Shown: positions 37,910 to 49,012, counted from the first letter of the stretch. The stretch: 64,000 bases of DNA from Actinomycetota bacterium (GCA_040757835.1 JBFLWJ010000001.1:150836-214835); one strand, 5' to 3'. A program made the numbers and translations. Notes: generated by a model not told the origin, from the letters alone.

Positions 37910-39667
37910 GTGGTGAGGGTGAAAGTCACGGGAGCGAGGGCGCTGGTCAAGAGCCTCGAGGACGAGGGCGTGGAGATACTCTTCGGCATCCCCGGGGGCG
38001 TTATGCTACCGGTATTCGATGAGCTTGCGGCCAGCAAGATACGCAAGGTGCTCACCCGCCACGAACAGGGAGCGGCCCATGCCGCCGACGGCTATGCCCG
38101 GGTCACCGGCCGCGTGGGGGTATGCATGTCCACGTCCGGCCCCGGCGCCACCAACCTGGTGACCGGCATCGCCAACGCCTACATGGACTCCGTGCCCATG
38201 GTGGCCATAACCGGACAGGTGGCCACCAACCTCATCGGCACTGACGCTTTTCAGGAGGCGGACACCACCGGCATCACCCTGCCCATAGCCAAGCACAACT
38301 ACCTGGTCAAGGACCCGGCCGACATCCCCGACGTGGTGCAGGAGGCCTTCTATATCGCGCGCACCGGGAGGCCTGGACCGGTGGTCATCGACCTCCCGGT
38401 GGACGTCTCCCGCGGCGAGCTGGATTACCGGCGCCGCGAGCATCCCGAACTGCGCGGGTACAAACCGACTTACAAGGGGCACAAGAAGCAGATCAAGATG
38501 GCCGCCCGCGCCGTGCTCGAGTCGCACAGTCCGGTCATCTACGTGGGCGGTGGCGCCATAACCGCCGGGGCCACGGCGGAGCTTAAGAGACTGGCCACGT
38601 CCAACAAGATCTACGTGACCCACACCCTCATGGGCAAGGGCGCCTTCCCGGAGAGCCACCGCCTCTCCCTGGGCATGCTGGGCATGCACGGCACCCGCTG
38701 CGCCAACTACGCCATCTGCGATACCGACCTCATCATCGCCGTAGGAGCCCGTTTCGACGACCGCATCACCGGCAAACTCTCGGAATTCGCCCCCAAGGCG
38801 ACGGTGGTCCATATCGATATAGACCCCGCCGAGATAAGCAAGAACGTGCGCGCCCACATCCCCATCGTGGGCGACGCGAAACAGATACTGAAGGAACTGG
38901 AGGCGGCCATCACCGAGATGGGCTCCGAGGTGCAAACACCGGACCGGCGCGAATGGAACGCCCTGGTGGACGACTGGAAGAAGAAGTACCCCCTGACCTA
39001 CGACCGCAATACTGGCCTCAAACCCCAGTACGTGGTGGAGAAGATCCACGAGGTGACCGGGGGCGACGCCATCATCTGCACCGAGGTGGGCCAGAACCAG
39101 ATGTGGGCGGCGCAGTACTACCCCATGGAGAAGCCGCGGCGCTTCGTCACCTCGGGGGGATTGGGGACAATGGGGTTCGGTTTTCCCGCTTCCATCGGCG
39201 CCCAGATGGGACGGCCCAAAGACATGGTCTTCGACATCGCCGGGGACGGCAGCTTCATGATGACCATGCAGGAGATGGCCACGGCGGTGCTCGAGGGCAC
39301 GCCGGTGAAGGTGGCAATCCTCAACAACGGTTACCTGGGCATGGTCCGCCAGTGGCAGCAGCTGTTCTACAACCGCACCTATTCCTGCTCCTGCCTGGAG
39401 CGAGAAGAGGAGAGCCCGGATTTCGTGGCCCTGGCGGAGGCCTTTGGGGCCAAGGGGATCCGGGTGACCGATCCTGCCCTGGTGGAGGCGGCCGTCGTGG
39501 AGGCCATCGAGAGCGACTGCCCGGTGCTCATCGACTTCCGCGTGGACCCGGAGGAGAACGTCTATCCCATGGTCGCACCGGGCGCTCCCCTCTACGACAT
39601 GATCGGAGACATGCTCTACCCGGTGGAGAAGATCCACCCCGAGAAGGCCGAAGAGCCGTTCCTCTAG
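37910..39667 (+). CDS. ilvB: Acetolactate synthase large subunit
   Basis: 585 aa from GTG 37910 (further in-frame GTGs at 37913 and 37919). It has the three ThDP-enzyme domains: catalytic Glu in LTRHEQGAAHAADGYAR, the FAD-type middle domain and the ThDP motif GDGSFMMTMQEMATAV...NNGYLGMVRQWQ. It condenses pyruvate with pyruvate or 2-oxobutyrate. ilvN follows 12 bp downstream. Confidence 0.96.
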   Translation: MVRVKVTGARALVKSLEDEGVEILFGIPGGVMLPVFDELAASKIRKVLTRHEQGAAHAADGYARVTGRVGVCMSTSGPGATNLVTGIANAYMDSVPMVAITGQVATNLIGTDAFQEADTTGITLPIAKHNYLVKDPADIPDVVQEAFYIARTGRPGPVVIDLPVDVSRGELDYRRREHPELRGYKPTYKGHKKQIKMAARAVLESHSPVIYVGGGAITAGATAELKRLATSNKIYVTHTLMGKGAFPESHRLSLGMLGMHGTRCANYAICDTDLIIAVGARFDDRITGKLSEFAPKATVVHIDIDPAEISKNVRAHIPIVGDAKQILKELEAAITEMGSEVQTPDRREWNALVDDWKKKYPLTYDRNTGLKPQYVVEKIHEVTGGDAIICTEVGQNQMWAAQYYPMEKPRRFVTSGGLGTMGFGFPASIGAQMGRPKDMVFDIAGDGSFMMTMQEMATAVLEGTPVKVAILNNGYLGMVRQWQQLFYNRTYSCSCLEREEESPDFVALAEAFGAKGIRVTDPALVEAAVVEAIESDCPVLIDFRVDPEENVYPMVAPGAPLYDMIGDMLYPVEKIHPEKAEEPFL

Positions 39668-39679
39668 GGGGTATGGAGA

Positions 39680-40156
39680 ATGAAACACACGCTTTCGGTT
39701 CTGGTCGAGAACAAGCCCGGAGTGCTGGCGAGGGTGGCGGAGCTCTTCTCCCGCCGGGGGTTCAACATCGAGAGCCTGGCGGTGGGGACCACCCAGAGGC
39801 CGGACATCTCGCGCATGACCATCGTGGTGGACGTGGAGGAGCACTCCCTGGAGCAGGTGCGCAAGCAGCTGCATAAGCTCATCAACGTCATCGAGATCGT
39901 CGACCTCGACCCCGAGAGTTCGGTGGCGAGGGAGATGATCATGGCCAAGATCAAGGCCGACCCGGAGAACCGATCCGAGGTCATCGAGATCGTGGACATA
40001 TTCCGGGGAAACATAGTCGATGTATCGCGTGAGAGCATCACCGTGGAGGTCACCGGCAACGCCTCGAAACTGGCGGCCTTCGAGGACCTGGTCAAACCAT
40101 ACGGTATCAAGGAGCTGGTGCGGACGGGCAAGGTGGCCCTTCCACGGGGGAAATAG
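39680..40156 (+). CDS. ilvN: Acetolactate synthase small (regulatory) subunit
   Basis: 158 aa, normal for IlvN/IlvH. An N-terminal ACT domain (HTLSVLVENKPGVLARVAELF, RRGFNIESLAVG) is followed by the C-terminal ACT-like half ending near RTGKVALPRG. It confers valine feedback control and raises large-subunit activity. Its TAG stop supplies the first G of the repeat element at 40156-40281, which separates it from ilvC. Confidence 0.95.
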   Translation: MKHTLSVLVENKPGVLARVAELFSRRGFNIESLAVGTTQRPDISRMTIVVDVEEHSLEQVRKQLHKLINVIEIVDLDPESSVAREMIMAKIKADPENRSEVIEIVDIFRGNIVDVSRESITVEVTGNASKLAAFEDLVKPYGIKELVRTGKVALPRGK

Positions 40157-40281
40157 GGGTCAGGCCCGTCTTCAGGCCCGGGTAGATGCAGGGAAGCAGG
40201 AGATAAGGAAGCAAAGAGGTTTGCCTGGACGAGTTGATATTGTCGTATGTGTGGCTCAGGCCTGAAGCCGGGCCTGACCCC
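40156..40281. repeat. MITE-like element between ilvN and ilvC
   Basis: 126 bp bounded by 23-bp terminal inverted repeats with one mismatch: left arm 40156-40178 (GGGGTCAGGCCCGTCTTCAG...), right arm 40259-40281. It begins on the last base of the ilvN stop codon. Similar elements lie at 51547 and 57861. No transposase is encoded. Confidence 0.8.
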
Positions 40282-40308
40282 GAGGCTTCATCAAAGGAGG
40301 AGATGGAA

Positions 40309-41304
<996 letters not shown>

Positions 41305-41468
41305 ACGCCAACCGCGGGGGAGAAATCGTCACGGATTTGTGGTAGTTTAAGGTTGCGGGGACCGGAGTGTCCCGCGGCCGTTGTATAGCCGGTACTGATT
41401 ACCAGGAAAAGGACGATTGCGGTGAAGGTTACTCTGAAAACGGCAGGGTTCCTGGAGGGAGGTACTTG

Positions 41469-42638
41469 ATGATACGCAAGGAATACCTGATGACGCCAGG
41501 ACCAACGCCCATCCCACACCAGGTGAGCCTGGTCCAGGCCGAGCCCATCATCCACCACCGCACTCCGGCCTATACCGAGCTGTTCGTGCGCATGGTGGAG
41601 GGGATGAAGAAGGTCCTCTTGACCGAAGGCGATGTGCTCACCTTCGCGGCCTCGGGGACCGGGGCCATGGAGGGCGCGGTCTCCAACTGCTTCAGCCCCG
41701 GCGATCGCGTACTGGTGGCGGCGGGAGGCAAATTCGGCCAGCGCTTCGGCGAGATAGCCAAGGTCTTCAAGCTGGAGGTGGAGTCCTACGATTACCCCTG
41801 GGATGAAGCGGCCGACCCGGCGGTCATAGCGCGTTACCTGGAGGAGAAGCCGGACATCAAGGGGGTGTTCGTGACCCACAGCGAAACCTCCACCGGCGTG
41901 GTCAACGACATCGCGGCCATTGGAGAGGTGGTCAAAGACACGCCGGCCATCCTGGTGGTCGATTCCATCAGCGGCGCGGGCGCCCTGGAGCTGCGCACCG
42001 ACGCCTGGAACGTCGACGTCCTGGTCACCGGCTCCCAGAAGGCCCTAATGACCCCGCCCGGCCTGGCGGTGGCCGCGGTAAGCCCCAAGGCGTGGGAACT
42101 GGTGAAAAAGGCCGAGTCGCCGGCGTACTACTTCTGCTTCCTGAAGGCGCGTAAGAAGTATGATTCCGACAACCCGGAGTCGCCCTACACCCCGCCCGTC
42201 AGCCTGGTCAAGGCCATGTCCACTGCCGTCGACTTGCTGCTCGAGGAGGGCCTGGAGGAGGCCTGGGAGAGACACCGTGTCCTGGCCATGTGCACCCGGG
42301 CCGCGGTGCATGCCATGGGGTTGGAGCTCTTTCCCAAGGAACTGGAGCGCGCCTATGCGGTGACGGCGGTGAAGGCGCCGCAGGGCATCAGCGGGGGGGA
42401 CATCGTCAAGCACATGAACCGCGTGCACGGCGTGATCATCGCCGGGGGGCAGGACAGACTCAAAGGCAAGATCTTCCGCATCGGCCACGTGGGGTACTAC
42501 AACTTCCTGGACATGGCCGTAGCCATAACCGCCCTGGAGATGACCCTGGCTGACCTGGGTTTTTCTTTCCAGCTGGGCTCGGGCGTGGCGGCTGCGGAGA
42601 AGGTATACTTGGAGATGACGTCCTCAGCGGGGGAGTGA
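41469..42638 (+). CDS. Class V aminotransferase, probable phosphoserine/serine-type
   Basis: 389 aa from ATG 41469 after GGAGGGAGG. It begins LMTPGPTPIPHQV and has the PLP lysine K191 in VTGSQKALMTPPG, and GTGAMEGAVSN for phosphate contact: the alanine-glyoxylate/serine-pyruvate aminotransferase family. In several bacteria and archaea lacking classical SerC, such a gene next to serA acts as phosphoserine aminotransferase. The serA gene starts 105 bp downstream, so that role is likely here by context, but glyoxylate transamination remains possible. Confidence 0.88.
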   Translation: MIRKEYLMTPGPTPIPHQVSLVQAEPIIHHRTPAYTELFVRMVEGMKKVLLTEGDVLTFAASGTGAMEGAVSNCFSPGDRVLVAAGGKFGQRFGEIAKVFKLEVESYDYPWDEAADPAVIARYLEEKPDIKGVFVTHSETSTGVVNDIAAIGEVVKDTPAILVVDSISGAGALELRTDAWNVDVLVTGSQKALMTPPGLAVAAVSPKAWELVKKAESPAYYFCFLKARKKYDSDNPESPYTPPVSLVKAMSTAVDLLLEEGLEEAWERHRVLAMCTRAAVHAMGLELFPKELERAYAVTAVKAPQGISGGDIVKHMNRVHGVIIAGGQDRLKGKIFRIGHVGYYNFLDMAVAITALEMTLADLGFSFQLGSGVAAAEKVYLEMTSSAGE

Positions 42639-42743
42639 GCACCGGAAGGCGGCGGGCGCCGCGGCGGTGGAAGGGAAGGGCCGCCGCTGCGCATCCGTTT
42701 AGGATATGTATACAAGCAACGACGGGAACGGGGGGAAGAGGAA

Positions 42744-44324
42744 TTGGCCAGGATCCTGGTGAAAGAGAAGATCGCGGCGGCCGGCGTGGAGCTGCTGCGC
42801 AGGGATTTCGAGGTGGATTTCCTTCCGGAAATGTCCCGGGAGGAGATGCTGGGGCGCCTGGGCGAATATGAGGGACTGATCGTGCGCTCGGCCACCAAGG
42901 TCGACGCCGAAGCCATAGCGGCCGCCAGCAGGATGAAGGTGATCGGGCGCGCCGGGGTGGGGGTGGACAACATCGACGTCGAGGCCGCGACCAAGCGCGG
43001 GATCATGGTCATCAACGCCCCCCAGAGCAACATCATCTCCGCGGCTGAACAGACCATGGCCCTGCTCATGGCCATGTGCCGCAACATTCCCGACGCCGTG
43101 ATTTCCCTGCGGGAGAAGTGCTGGGACCGCAAGCAGTTCGAGGGCGTGGAGCTCTTCCACAAGGTCATGGGCATCGTCGGCCTGGGCCGCATCGGAACCC
43201 TGGTGGCCCACCGCTGCCAGGCCTTCGGCATGCAGGTCATCGCCTACGACCCGTATGTCTCCGAGGAAAAGGGGAAGAAACTGGGGATAGAGCTGGTCTC
43301 CATGGACGAGCTGCTTGGCCAGGCGGATTTCATCACCGTCCACCTGCCCAAGACCCCGGAGACCCACCACCTCCTGGGGGAGGCCGAGTTCGCAAGGATG
43401 AAGGACGGGGTGCGAGTGCTCAACGTGGCGCGGGGCGGTATCGTAGACGAAGACGCCCTCTACGCGGCCCTGGACGGTGGCAAGGTTGCCGCGGCCGCCC
43501 TGGACGTGTTCGAGAAGGAACCGGCGACGGAGTGCCCCCTCATCGGGCATCCCAAGGTCATCGCCACGCCCCACCTGGGGGCCTCCACCCAGGAGGCCCA
43601 GGACCGCGCGGGGACCATGATCGCCGAGTTCGTGAGCGAGGCCCTCAGGGGCGGTTTCGTAGCCAACGTGGTCAACCTGCCGGTGCCGGCGGAGGTGGAC
43701 GAATCGGTGCGCATGTTCATGCCGCTGGCGGAGAAGCTGGGCCTGCTCTTGACCCACCTGGTTGAGGGTCACGTGAGCGAGATAGAGGTGGAGTACCTGG
43801 GGGGGCTGGCGGGCTACGAGACCGGAGTGCTCACAGTGGCCGTGCTCAAGGGCTTCTTCGAGAAGATCGTCTTCGAGCCGGTCAATTATGTAAACGCCCC
43901 TCTCTTCGCCAAGGAACGGGGCATCGCCGTGCGCGAGACCAAGTCCGAACAGACGCGCGATTACGTCAACCTGATCATGGTGCGCGGGCGCCGCGATGGC
44001 GACGAGGTGGCGGTGGGGGGCACCCTGGTGGGCCTCTCCAACGCGGAGCGCTTCGTACACGTCTACGAGTACGACATCGACCTCGGCCCCTCGCAGTACA
44101 TGGCCTTCTTCCGTTACGCCGATATCCCCGGCATGATCGGCAAAGTCGGGACCATCCTCGGGGACAACGGCATCAACATCGCCCACATGCAGGTGGGCAG
44201 GCGCAAGATAGGCGGAGAGGCGGTCATGGGCATCAACGTGGATATACCCATTCCTGAAGAGGTTATGGAGGAAATCCGCGCCATCCCCGACGTCAACGAC
44301 AGCAGGTTCATCACCCTGTGGTAA
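42744..44324 (+). CDS. serA: D-3-phosphoglycerate dehydrogenase
   Basis: 526 aa from TTG 42744. The N-terminal substrate domain and NAD domain (MGIVGLGRIGTLVAHRCQAFG, NVARGGIVDEDAL, ATPHLGASTQEAQDRAG with the catalytic His) are followed by an intervening ASB domain and a C-terminal ACT domain (IPGMIGKVGTILGDNGINIA). This is the long, type 1 form that usually responds to serine. It makes 3-phosphohydroxypyruvate for the adjacent aminotransferase. Confidence 0.96.
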   Translation: MARILVKEKIAAAGVELLRRDFEVDFLPEMSREEMLGRLGEYEGLIVRSATKVDAEAIAAASRMKVIGRAGVGVDNIDVEAATKRGIMVINAPQSNIISAAEQTMALLMAMCRNIPDAVISLREKCWDRKQFEGVELFHKVMGIVGLGRIGTLVAHRCQAFGMQVIAYDPYVSEEKGKKLGIELVSMDELLGQADFITVHLPKTPETHHLLGEAEFARMKDGVRVLNVARGGIVDEDALYAALDGGKVAAAALDVFEKEPATECPLIGHPKVIATPHLGASTQEAQDRAGTMIAEFVSEALRGGFVANVVNLPVPAEVDESVRMFMPLAEKLGLLLTHLVEGHVSEIEVEYLGGLAGYETGVLTVAVLKGFFEKIVFEPVNYVNAPLFAKERGIAVRETKSEQTRDYVNLIMVRGRRDGDEVAVGGTLVGLSNAERFVHVYEYDIDLGPSQYMAFFRYADIPGMIGKVGTILGDNGINIAHMQVGRRKIGGEAVMGINVDIPIPEEVMEEIRAIPDVNDSRFITLW

Positions 44325-44346
44325 GGGATTTGGGGGCTTACGGCAG

Positions 44347-44352
44347 TATAAT
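44347..44352 (+). promoter_or_regulatory. Possible -10 element before leuA
   Basis: A perfect TATAAT sits 46 bases before the leuA start, but no good -35 is found at the right distance. It might be an internal promoter of the block. Confidence 0.25.
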
Positions 44353-44397
44353 CAGGGACAGGTCGGCGTTAAGAAGCCATACGGAAAGGACGGAGCG

Positions 44398-46017
44398 ATG
44401 ACGCAGAGGATATACATCTTCGATACCACACTGCGGGACGGCGAGCAGGCGCCCGGGATCAGCCTGAACCAGCGCGAGAAGGTCGAGATCGCCGAGCAAC
44501 TGGCCCGCCTCGAGGTGGACGCCATCGAGGCCGGGTTCCCCGTCTCCAGCCCGTCCGACTTCGAGGCGGTAAAGTCCATCGCCAAGAACGTCAAGGGCCC
44601 CATCATCTGCGCCCTGGCCCGCACCGACCGCAACGACATCGACTGGGCCTGGGAAGCCCTGATGTTCGCGGAGCGCCCCCTCATCCACACCTTCGTATCG
44701 ACCTCCGAGTACCACATGAAGTACCAGCTCAAGAAGGGCCCGAAACAGGTGCTGGAGATGGCCAGGGACGCCGTCGCCTATGCCCGCAAGTACGTGGAGA
44801 ACGTGGAGTTCTCGGCCATGGACGCCACCCGCTCCGATCCCCGGTTCCTGTACGAGGTGTACGCCGCGGCCATCAAGGCGGGGGCCACGGCCATCAATAT
44901 ACCGGACACTGTGGGGTACGCCATACCCGACGAGTTCGCCGCGCTGGTGCGGGGGGTCATCGAGAACGTCCCCGGGGCGGAGGATGTCATCGTCAGCGTG
45001 CACTGCCATAACGACCTGGGACTTGCGGTGGCCAACTCCATGGCGGCGGCCCGCGTGGGCGCGCGCCAGATAGAATGCGCCATCAACGGCCTTGGGGAGC
45101 GCGCCGGCAACTGCTCACTCGAGGAGATCGTGATGATCATCAACACCCGCAAGGACGCCACCGACATGACCACCGGCGTGAAGACGCGGGAGATCTACCA
45201 GGCCTCGCGCCTGGTGTCCATGCTCACCGGCTACAGCGTCCAGCCCAACAAGGCGGTGGTTGGGGACAACGCCTTCGCGCACGAGTCGGGCATCCACCAG
45301 GACGGGGTGCTCAAGCACCGCGAGACCTACGAGATCATGCAGCCCGAGGACGTGGGCTTGGTGGAATCGGAGATCTACCTGGGCAAGCACTCCGGCCGGC
45401 ACGCCCTCAAGACCAAGCTGGAGGAGATGGGCTTCTACCTCGACGACAAGGGCCTGGAGCGGGCGTTCATCCGCTTCAAGGAGCTGGCGGGCAAGAAGAA
45501 GGAGGTGGCGGTCAAGGACCTGGAGGCCATCGCCCTTGACGAGATCCGCACCCTGGAGGAACTCTTCCAGCTCGAGTACATGCAGTCCTCCTCGGGCACG
45601 GGGGCGGTTCCCATCGCGGCGGTTAAACTGTCGCGCGAGGGCAAGAGCTTCGAGGCCACCTCCACCGGCGACGGACAGGTAGATGCCGTATGCCGGGCCA
45701 TCCTCAAGGCCACCAAGATCAAGGCCAAACTCAAGGCCTATCAGGTGCAGGCCATCACCAAGGGGCTGGACGCCATGGGCGACGTAACCGTCAAGCTGGA
45801 GATAGAGGGAGACGAGGTGGTGGGGCGCGGCGTCAGCCCGGATATCATCGAGGCCAGCGCCCGCGCCTACATCAACGCCATCAACCGGGCGGTGCAGAAG
45901 GGCCTGATGGAGAAGAAGAAGCTGGCCCGGCAGGCCAAGTCCTCCGGTGCGGCCAAGAAAGCCCCAGCCAGGAAAGCCCCGGCCAAGAAGGCCGCCGCCA
46001 AGCGGGCCAAGGGCTAG
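44398..46017 (+). CDS. leuA: 2-isopropylmalate synthase with basic AK-rich tail
   Basis: 539 aa. It has the DRE-TIM barrel with the FDTTLRDGEQAPG motif, HCHNDLGLAVANS metal ligands and NGLGERAGN, then the communication regions and the LeuA allosteric domain (about 390-500). Residues ~503-539 are an extra lysine/alanine-rich tail (KKAPARKAPAKKAAAKRAKG at the end), like tails of histone H1-like proteins and not part of the usual LeuA fold. Committed step of leucine synthesis; leuC follows after 21 bp. Confidence 0.95.
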   Translation: MTQRIYIFDTTLRDGEQAPGISLNQREKVEIAEQLARLEVDAIEAGFPVSSPSDFEAVKSIAKNVKGPIICALARTDRNDIDWAWEALMFAERPLIHTFVSTSEYHMKYQLKKGPKQVLEMARDAVAYARKYVENVEFSAMDATRSDPRFLYEVYAAAIKAGATAINIPDTVGYAIPDEFAALVRGVIENVPGAEDVIVSVHCHNDLGLAVANSMAAARVGARQIECAINGLGERAGNCSLEEIVMIINTRKDATDMTTGVKTREIYQASRLVSMLTGYSVQPNKAVVGDNAFAHESGIHQDGVLKHRETYEIMQPEDVGLVESEIYLGKHSGRHALKTKLEEMGFYLDDKGLERAFIRFKELAGKKKEVAVKDLEAIALDEIRTLEELFQLEYMQSSSGTGAVPIAAVKLSREGKSFEATSTGDGQVDAVCRAILKATKIKAKLKAYQVQAITKGLDAMGDVTVKLEIEGDEVVGRGVSPDIIEASARAYINAINRAVQKGLMEKKKLARQAKSSGAAKKAPARKAPAKKAAAKRAKG

Positions 46018-46038
46018 ACCGTTTCCGGGTGGATCCAC

Positions 46039-47307
46039 ATGGGACAGACCATCACCGAGAAGATACTCGCGTGGCACGCCGGGCGCGACGAAGTGTTTCC
46101 CGGCGAGCTGATAAACGCACGTGTTGACCTCGCCCTGGCCAACGATATCACCGCGCCCCTGGCCCTGGATGCCTTCCGCGAGATGGGGGCGGAGCGCGTG
46201 TTCGATACCGCCAGGGTGGTGCTGGTACCCGACCATTTCGCACCGGCCAGGGACATCCTCGCCGCCGAGAACTGCGCCAGGATCAGGGAGTTCGCGCGGC
46301 GGCAGGGGCTGGAGCACTACTACGAGGTGGGCAGGGTAGGCATAGAGCACGTGTTGCTGCCCGAGGAAGGCCTGGTGCTCCCGGGCGAGCTCATCGTGGG
46401 TGCCGATTCACATACCTGCACCTACGGCGCGCTGGGGGCTTTCTCCACCGGCATGGGCTCCACGGACCTGGCCATGGCCATGGCCCTGGGGGAGGTCTGG
46501 CTGCGGGTACCCGAGAGCATGCGCCTGACCTACACCGGAGAACTCAAGCCCTGGGTGGGCGGAAAAGACCTCATCCTGCATACCATCGGCAGCATCGGGG
46601 TGGACGGCGCGCGCTACCGGGCCATGGAGTTCACCGGCCCGGCCATCGATTCGCTGTCGATGGAGGGGAGGTTCACCATGGCAAACATGGCCGTGGAGGC
46701 GGGGGCCAAGAACGGAATCTTCGCCGTGGACTCCAAGACCCGCGCCTGGTTGGAGAAGCGGGCGCGCCGCGACTACCGCGCCTTCGCGAGCGACCCCGAC
46801 GCCGCGTACGCGCAGGAGCTATGCTTCGACGTTGAGCGCCTCGAGCCACAGGTGGCCTTCCCGCACCTGCCTTCCAACGTGCGCCCCATCTCGCGGGCCG
46901 GAGAGGTAAAGATCGACCAGGTGGTCATCGGCTCCTGTACCAACGGGTGGCTGGAGGACATAGAGACCGCAGCCCGCATCCTTGAGGGCAGGGAGGTGCA
47001 TCCCCATGTCAGGACGATCATCTTCCCGGGCACGCCGAAGATCAAGCTGGAGATGATCCGCCGCGGCTGGATGGAGACCTTCATCAGGGCCGGGGCGGTG
47101 GTCAGCACCCCCACCTGCGGCCCTTGCCTGGGCGGCCACATGGGAGTCATCGCCGCGGGCGAGAGGGCGGTCTCCACCACCAACCGCAATTTCGTGGGAC
47201 GCATGGGGCACAAGGAGGGCGAGGTGTATCTCAGCGGCCCGGCCGTGGCGGCGGCGTCCGCGGTGACCGGGCGCCTCACCGACCCCAGGGAGGTGATGGG
47301 AGGATGA
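46039..47307 (+). CDS. leuC: 3-isopropylmalate dehydratase large subunit
   Basis: 422 aa with GADSHTCTYGALGAFSTGMGS, GSCTNGWLEDIETA and TCGPCLGGHMG, the latter two holding [4Fe-4S] cysteines. It is of the LeuC2 type, related to the protein at 29772 but clearly a distinct paralogue. Between leuA and leuD/leuB, its role in leucine synthesis is well supported. The stop overlaps leuD (ATGA). Confidence 0.94.
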   Translation: MGQTITEKILAWHAGRDEVFPGELINARVDLALANDITAPLALDAFREMGAERVFDTARVVLVPDHFAPARDILAAENCARIREFARRQGLEHYYEVGRVGIEHVLLPEEGLVLPGELIVGADSHTCTYGALGAFSTGMGSTDLAMAMALGEVWLRVPESMRLTYTGELKPWVGGKDLILHTIGSIGVDGARYRAMEFTGPAIDSLSMEGRFTMANMAVEAGAKNGIFAVDSKTRAWLEKRARRDYRAFASDPDAAYAQELCFDVERLEPQVAFPHLPSNVRPISRAGEVKIDQVVIGSCTNGWLEDIETAARILEGREVHPHVRTIIFPGTPKIKLEMIRRGWMETFIRAGAVVSTPTCGPCLGGHMGVIAAGERAVSTTNRNFVGRMGHKEGEVYLSGPAVAAASAVTGRLTDPREVMGG

Positions 47308-47813
47308 CGGACATGGTCCTGGAGGGAAAGGCCTGGCGCTACGGGCGCGACGTCGACACCGACGTGATCATCCCCGCCCGCTACCTCACCCTCACCGACC
47401 CCGCCGAGCTCGGCGCCCATTGCCTGGAAGACCTGGATCCCAAGTTCGCGGGACGGGTAAAGGCGGGAGACTTCATCGTGGCGGAGGAGAACTTCGGTTC
47501 CGGCTCCTCGCGGGAGCATGCTCCCCTGGCCATCAAGGGGTGCGGGGTGTCGTGCGTCATCGCCTCCTCCTTCGCCAGGATCTTCTACCGCAACGCCATC
47601 AACGTTGGCCTGCCCATCCTGGAATGCCCGGAGGCGGTGAGGGATATCGGAAAAGGGCATCGCCTGCGCGTGGACCTGGAGAGGGGCACGGTGGAGAACC
47701 TCTCCACCGGCAGGGTCTTCGAGGCCCAGCCCTTTCCGGAGTTCATGCGAGAGATAATCGCCCTGGGCGGGCTGGTCGATTACGTGAGGGAGCGGCTGGA
47801 GAACAAGGGTTGA
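47304..47813 (+). CDS. leuD: 3-isopropylmalate dehydratase small subunit
   Basis: 169 aa from ATG 47304. Motifs: RDVDTDVIIPARYLTLTD with the substrate loop YLTL (Y27-L30) and ENFGSGSSREHAPLAIKG. Same length as the paralogue at 31049, but with a different substrate loop. Pairs with LeuC. Confidence 0.94.
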   Translation: MTDMVLEGKAWRYGRDVDTDVIIPARYLTLTDPAELGAHCLEDLDPKFAGRVKAGDFIVAEENFGSGSSREHAPLAIKGCGVSCVIASSFARIFYRNAINVGLPILECPEAVRDIGKGHRLRVDLERGTVENLSTGRVFEAQPFPEFMREIIALGGLVDYVRERLENKG

Positions 47814-47895
47814 TGAGGGCGGCGCGGGTGAGGGTGTCCACGGGCCGGGCGGGCCAGGAGAGAGACCGATAAAACGAGGGACGCGAGGTGAGACG

Positions 47896-48954
47896 ATGTA
47901 CAAGATAGCGGTAATCCCCGGCGACGGCACGGGGCCCGAGGTGGCCAGGGAGGGCGTAAAGGCCCTGGAGGCCGTGGCGGATGTGGCCGGGTTCGACTAC
48001 GACTTGAAGTTCTTCGATTACGGCGGCGACCGTTACCTGAAGACGGGCATGGTCCTCGCCGACGAGGAGCTCGACGGCCTGCGCGACTTCGACGCCATCT
48101 TCCTGGGCGCCATCGGCCACCCCGACGTCAAGCCGGGCATCCTGGAGCAGGGCATCCTGCTCAACATACGTTTCGCACTGGACCAGTACATCAACCTGAG
48201 ACCGGTGAAGCTATATCCCGGGGTTGACACCCCCCTCAAGGACAAGGGGCCGGAGGACATCGACTTCGTGGTGGTTCGCGAGAACACCGAGGGCCTCTAT
48301 GCCGGCACCGGAGGGTTCCTGCGCAAGGGAACGCCTGAGGAGGTGGCGGTGCAGGAGAGCGTAAACACGCGCAAGGGGGTCGAGCGTTGCCTGCGCTTCG
48401 CCTACGAGTACTGCCGGCGCCGCGACCGCGAGCGCAAGCTCACCCTGTGCGGCAAGACAAACGTCCTCACTTACGCCTGGGACCTGTGGGAACGCGCCTT
48501 CGACGAGCTGGCGCCCGAGTACCCGGACATCACCACCGACTACGCCCACGTGGACGCTATCTGCATGTGGTTCGTGAAGAACCCGGAGTGGTTCGACGTG
48601 GTGGTAACCGACAACATGTTCGGTGACATCATCACCGATCTCGGGGCCATGATCCAGGGGGGTATGGGCATCGCGGCGGGTGGCAACATCAACCCCGGGG
48701 GCACCAGCATGTTCGAACCCATCGGCGGGTCGGCGCCGAAGTACACCGGCAAAGACGTCATCAACCCCCTGGCGGCCATCTGCGCGGTGCAGATGATGCT
48801 GGACCACCTGGAGGAGAGAAAGGCGGCGGACTGCATCGAGAAAGCGGTCATGCGCGTGTGTTCGCAGGACCTGGAGTCCATGTCGGCGGGCAAGATGGGC
48901 AAATCGACTACAGAGGTGGGGGATCTTGTCGTAAAATACATCAGAGAGGACTAG
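47896..48954 (+). CDS. leuB: 3-isopropylmalate dehydrogenase
   Basis: 352 aa. IPGDGTGPEVAREG, the substrate segment LLNIRFALDQYINLRPVKLY, VVRENTEGLYAGTGG and [16 protein letters not shown] are visible. The NIRFALDQYINLRP version with VKLYPG is a LeuB variant seen in actinobacteria and archaea, distinct from the isocitrate-type gene at 31555. Its place after leuA-leuC-leuD fixes the role. Confidence 0.94.
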   Translation: MYKIAVIPGDGTGPEVAREGVKALEAVADVAGFDYDLKFFDYGGDRYLKTGMVLADEELDGLRDFDAIFLGAIGHPDVKPGILEQGILLNIRFALDQYINLRPVKLYPGVDTPLKDKGPEDIDFVVVRENTEGLYAGTGGFLRKGTPEEVAVQESVNTRKGVERCLRFAYEYCRRRDRERKLTLCGKTNVLTYAWDLWERAFDELAPEYPDITTDYAHVDAICMWFVKNPEWFDVVVTDNMFGDIITDLGAMIQGGMGIAAGGNINPGGTSMFEPIGGSAPKYTGKDVINPLAAICAVQMMLDHLEERKAADCIEKAVMRVCSQDLESMSAGKMGKSTTEVGDLVVKYIRED

Positions 48955-49012
48955 AAGCAGGCGGCGCCGCGCGGCGCCCCTTTTAGCGCAACGGGTTCTG
49001 GAAGGAGACCAC

